Origin: Fluviibacter sp041311015
GTDB taxonomy: Bacteria; Pseudomonadota; Gammaproteobacteria; Burkholderiales; Rhodocyclaceae
Direction of reading: 5' to 3'
NCBI GenBank assembly: GCA_041311015.1
Contig: JBFYKG010000074.1
Location: 1 to 7,210 of the forward strand
Length of the DNA stretch: 7,210 bases
Under the pieces are notes generated by a model that did no database searches, was not told the origin of the DNA, and saw nothing but the letters and a program-made list of their open reading frames with translations. Positions within the stretch are counted from its first letter, which is position 1, and every line of letters begins with the position of its first letter. Made by a program: the position numbers and the translations under genes. Below, piece after piece: positions 6,192-7,210 of this stretch.

Positions 6192-6266
6192 GTCTCCGTA
6201 GTTAAATGGATATAACTTTCCCCTCCTAAGGGAAGATTAGAGGTTCGATTCCTCTCGGGGACGCCA
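6192..6266 (+). tRNA. tRNA-Arg (anticodon CCU)
   Basis: This is a complete 75-nt cloverleaf that decodes AGG. The acceptor stem pairs GTCTCCG (6192-6198) with CGGGGAC (6256-6262) with one G-U pair. The D stem is GTTA (6201-6204) with TAAC (6213-6216). The anticodon stem is TTCCC (6218-6222) with GGGAA (6230-6234), and its 7-base loop CTCCTAA carries CCT at 6225-6227. The T stem is AGAGG (6239-6243) with CCTCT (6251-6255) around the loop TTCGATT. The discriminator is G6263 and CCA is encoded at 6264-6266. It is followed after 26 nt by the peroxiredoxin gene with no visible terminator, so the two may share a transcript. Confidence 0.97.
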
Positions 6267-6292
6267 CGACTCAATCCACCCGGGAATGCCCC

Positions 6293-6838
6293 ATGAAATA
6301 CCTCATCTTTGTGATTGTGATCGGGCTGTTGTTCTGGCTTTGGCGTGCCCGTTCGCGTGGCCCGGTGGCCGAGTGCGGCCTGCCAGTGGTGGGCCAGCCG
6401 GCGCCGGCCTTCGATCTGCGCGATACCCGTGGGGTGCATCACAAGCTGGCCGATTACCGTGGCCGCTGGCTGGTCGTTTATTTTTATCCCAAAGCCAATA
6501 CGCCGGGTTGTACGCGGCAGTCGTGCAAGTTCCGGGATGACTGGCACAGTTTTCAGGAAATGGGCGTGGTGCTGGTAGGCATTAGTGCCGATAGCCCGGC
6601 GGACAATGCCGCCTTTGCCCTGAAGTTTCATCTGCCGTTTCCGCTGCTCTCCGATACCGGGGGTGCTTTCGCACGACAGTACGGTGCCTGGATGAATCTG
6701 GGTATTACCGGTTTTCCCCGCCGCTATACTTACATTATTGATCCGGATGGTCGCATTGCCCGGGTGTATACCGATGTGGCGGTGTCCGAGCACAGCACCG
6801 AGGTTGTTGGCGATCTGCGTCGCCTGACCGGGCAGTAA
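6293..6838 (+). CDS. Membrane-anchored peroxiredoxin, BCP/AhpC-TSA type
   Basis: This is a thiol peroxidase of the BCP (PrxQ) type that would reduce peroxides using Cys and be recycled by thioredoxin or a similar reductant. In 181 residues, an N-terminal hydrophobic helix (about 3-18) is followed by Arg-rich WRARSR, pointing to a signal anchor. The thioredoxin-fold domain begins near 32. The peroxidatic site is T70-P-G-C73, with resolving C78 at the C+5 position typical of E. coli BCP, and R143/R144 in FPRRYTYIID likely supplies the active-site Arg. Classical BCP is about 155 residues and cytosolic, so the extra length here is the anchor. Arg just after the helix suggests a cytoplasmic catalytic domain only if the N-terminus is outside, so sidedness is uncertain. 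The ABC-F gene follows after 3 nt, and the start ATG has only a weak GGGA upstream. Confidence 0.92.
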   Translation: MKYLIFVIVIGLLFWLWRARSRGPVAECGLPVVGQPAPAFDLRDTRGVHHKLADYRGRWLVVYFYPKANTPGCTRQSCKFRDDWHSFQEMGVVLVGISADSPADNAAFALKFHLPFPLLSDTGGAFARQYGAWMNLGITGFPRRYTYIIDPDGRIARVYTDVAVSEHSTEVVGDLRRLTGQ

Positions 6839-6841
6839 TTT

Positions 6842-7210
6842 ATGCCGCTGCTGTCTGTTGCCAACGGTTGCCTGGCCTATGGCGATGTGCCGCTGCTGGA
6901 TCGTGTGGAGTTCCAGATCGACGCCGGCGAGCGTGTTGCGCTGATTGGCCGTAACGGCACAGGTAAGTCGTCGTTGCTGGCGGCCATTGCCGGGTTGCGG
7001 CCGCTGGATGATGGCACCCTCTGGAAAACGCCGGATCTGCGGGTGACCTATGTCGCGCAGGAGCCCGAGTTTGATGCCGGTGCCAGTGTTTTTGATGCCG
7101 TCGTCGGCGGCTTGGGCCAGCAGTCCCGCCTGCTGGCCGCGTATCACGATCTGTCGCATCGATTGGGTGACATCCCCGAAGCCGATCGCGCCGCCGCGCT
7201 GGATGAACTG
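6842..7210 (+). CDS. uup: ABC-F family ATPase, Uup-like, N-terminal part (truncated by window)
   Basis: These are the first 123 codons of an ABC-F protein, soluble paired-ATPase factors that act on ribosomes (or, for Uup, in DNA/ribosome maintenance) rather than in transport. The first domain begins MPLLSVANGCLAYGDVPLLD, then Walker A G36-R-N-G-T-G-K-S-S44 and Q-loop Q73 in VAQEPEF. This order and spacing match E. coli Uup best among the ABC-F proteins I know. The frame is open to the last base, so the signature motif, Walker B, linker and second domain lie beyond the window. The ATG is 3 nt after the peroxiredoxin stop with no strong Shine-Dalgarno, which suggests translational coupling. The paralogue could be another ABC-F member, as the diagnostic C-terminus is not visible. 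Confidence 0.85.
   Translation, partial: MPLLSVANGCLAYGDVPLLDRVEFQIDAGERVALIGRNGTGKSSLLAAIAGLRPLDDGTLWKTPDLRVTYVAQEPEFDAGASVFDAVVGGLGQQSRLLAAYHDLSHRLGDIPEADRAAALDEL

Noticed and set aside
6182..7159. Long minus-strand open frame (325 codons) opposite the peroxiredoxin and ABC-F genes
   Set aside because: It lies antisense to two clearly conserved genes and the tRNA, its composition is dominated by Gln/His/Arg repeats without domain motifs, and its end is simply the reverse complement of the tRNA, a common false gene.
1..7210. CRISPR array, toxin-antitoxin pair, insertion sequence or phage genes
   Set aside because: I found no regularly spaced repeats, transposase or integrase domains, or paired small toxin/antitoxin genes on either strand.

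Overview
The window looks like chromosomal DNA of a gammaproteobacterium, quite possibly marine. The evidence is a CCA-encoding tRNA-Arg(CCU), a DUF3429 membrane protein, a bacterial-type OvoA and a Uup-like ABC-F start. This is inferred from gene families, not from a species match.

Left block (1-5011, + strand): five co-directional, tightly packed genes. They are a 5'-truncated short-chain dehydrogenase/reductase (SDR) lacking the usual catalytic Tyr, a DUF3429 membrane protein, an 87-residue two-helix membrane protein, a full-length OvoA (5-histidylcysteine sulfoxide synthase fused to a 4-mercaptohistidine N-methyltransferase; ovothiol biosynthesis), and an ABC1/COQ8-type atypical kinase whose motifs resemble ADCK3/COQ8. 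Gaps are 8 and 21 nt, OvoA begins at a non-ATG codon shortly after the small membrane gene, and the kinase can start 1 nt inside the OvoA stop. This suggests one transcript joining low-molecular-weight thiol synthesis with a quinone- or lipid-associated kinase.

Middle block (5071-6020, - strand): a two-gene unit converging on the left block, with a stem-loop between the two blocks. The first gene encodes a small secreted His/Cys-rich protein resembling CopL/DUF2946-type metal-response proteins. The second encodes a four-helix membrane protein with a Met/His-rich C-terminal tail. The end of the first gene is perfectly complementary to the ribosome binding site of the second, which suggests translational coupling.

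Right block (6176-7210, + strand): a tRNA-Arg(CCU) gene with a consensus -10 box, a membrane-anchored BCP-type peroxiredoxin, and the 5' end of an ABC-F ATPase that runs off the window. Coding DNA right of the tRNA looks richer in GC third positions than most of the left block. The 170-nt spacer left of the tRNA holds two tandem 11-bp repeats and an antisense open frame, which may be remnants of an old integration.

No CRISPR array, intact insertion sequence or obvious new defence system is visible. The most interesting points are the ovothiol-COQ8 gene pairing, the unusual start region of OvoA, the Tyr-less SDR, and the SD-sequestering structure in the putative metal operon.
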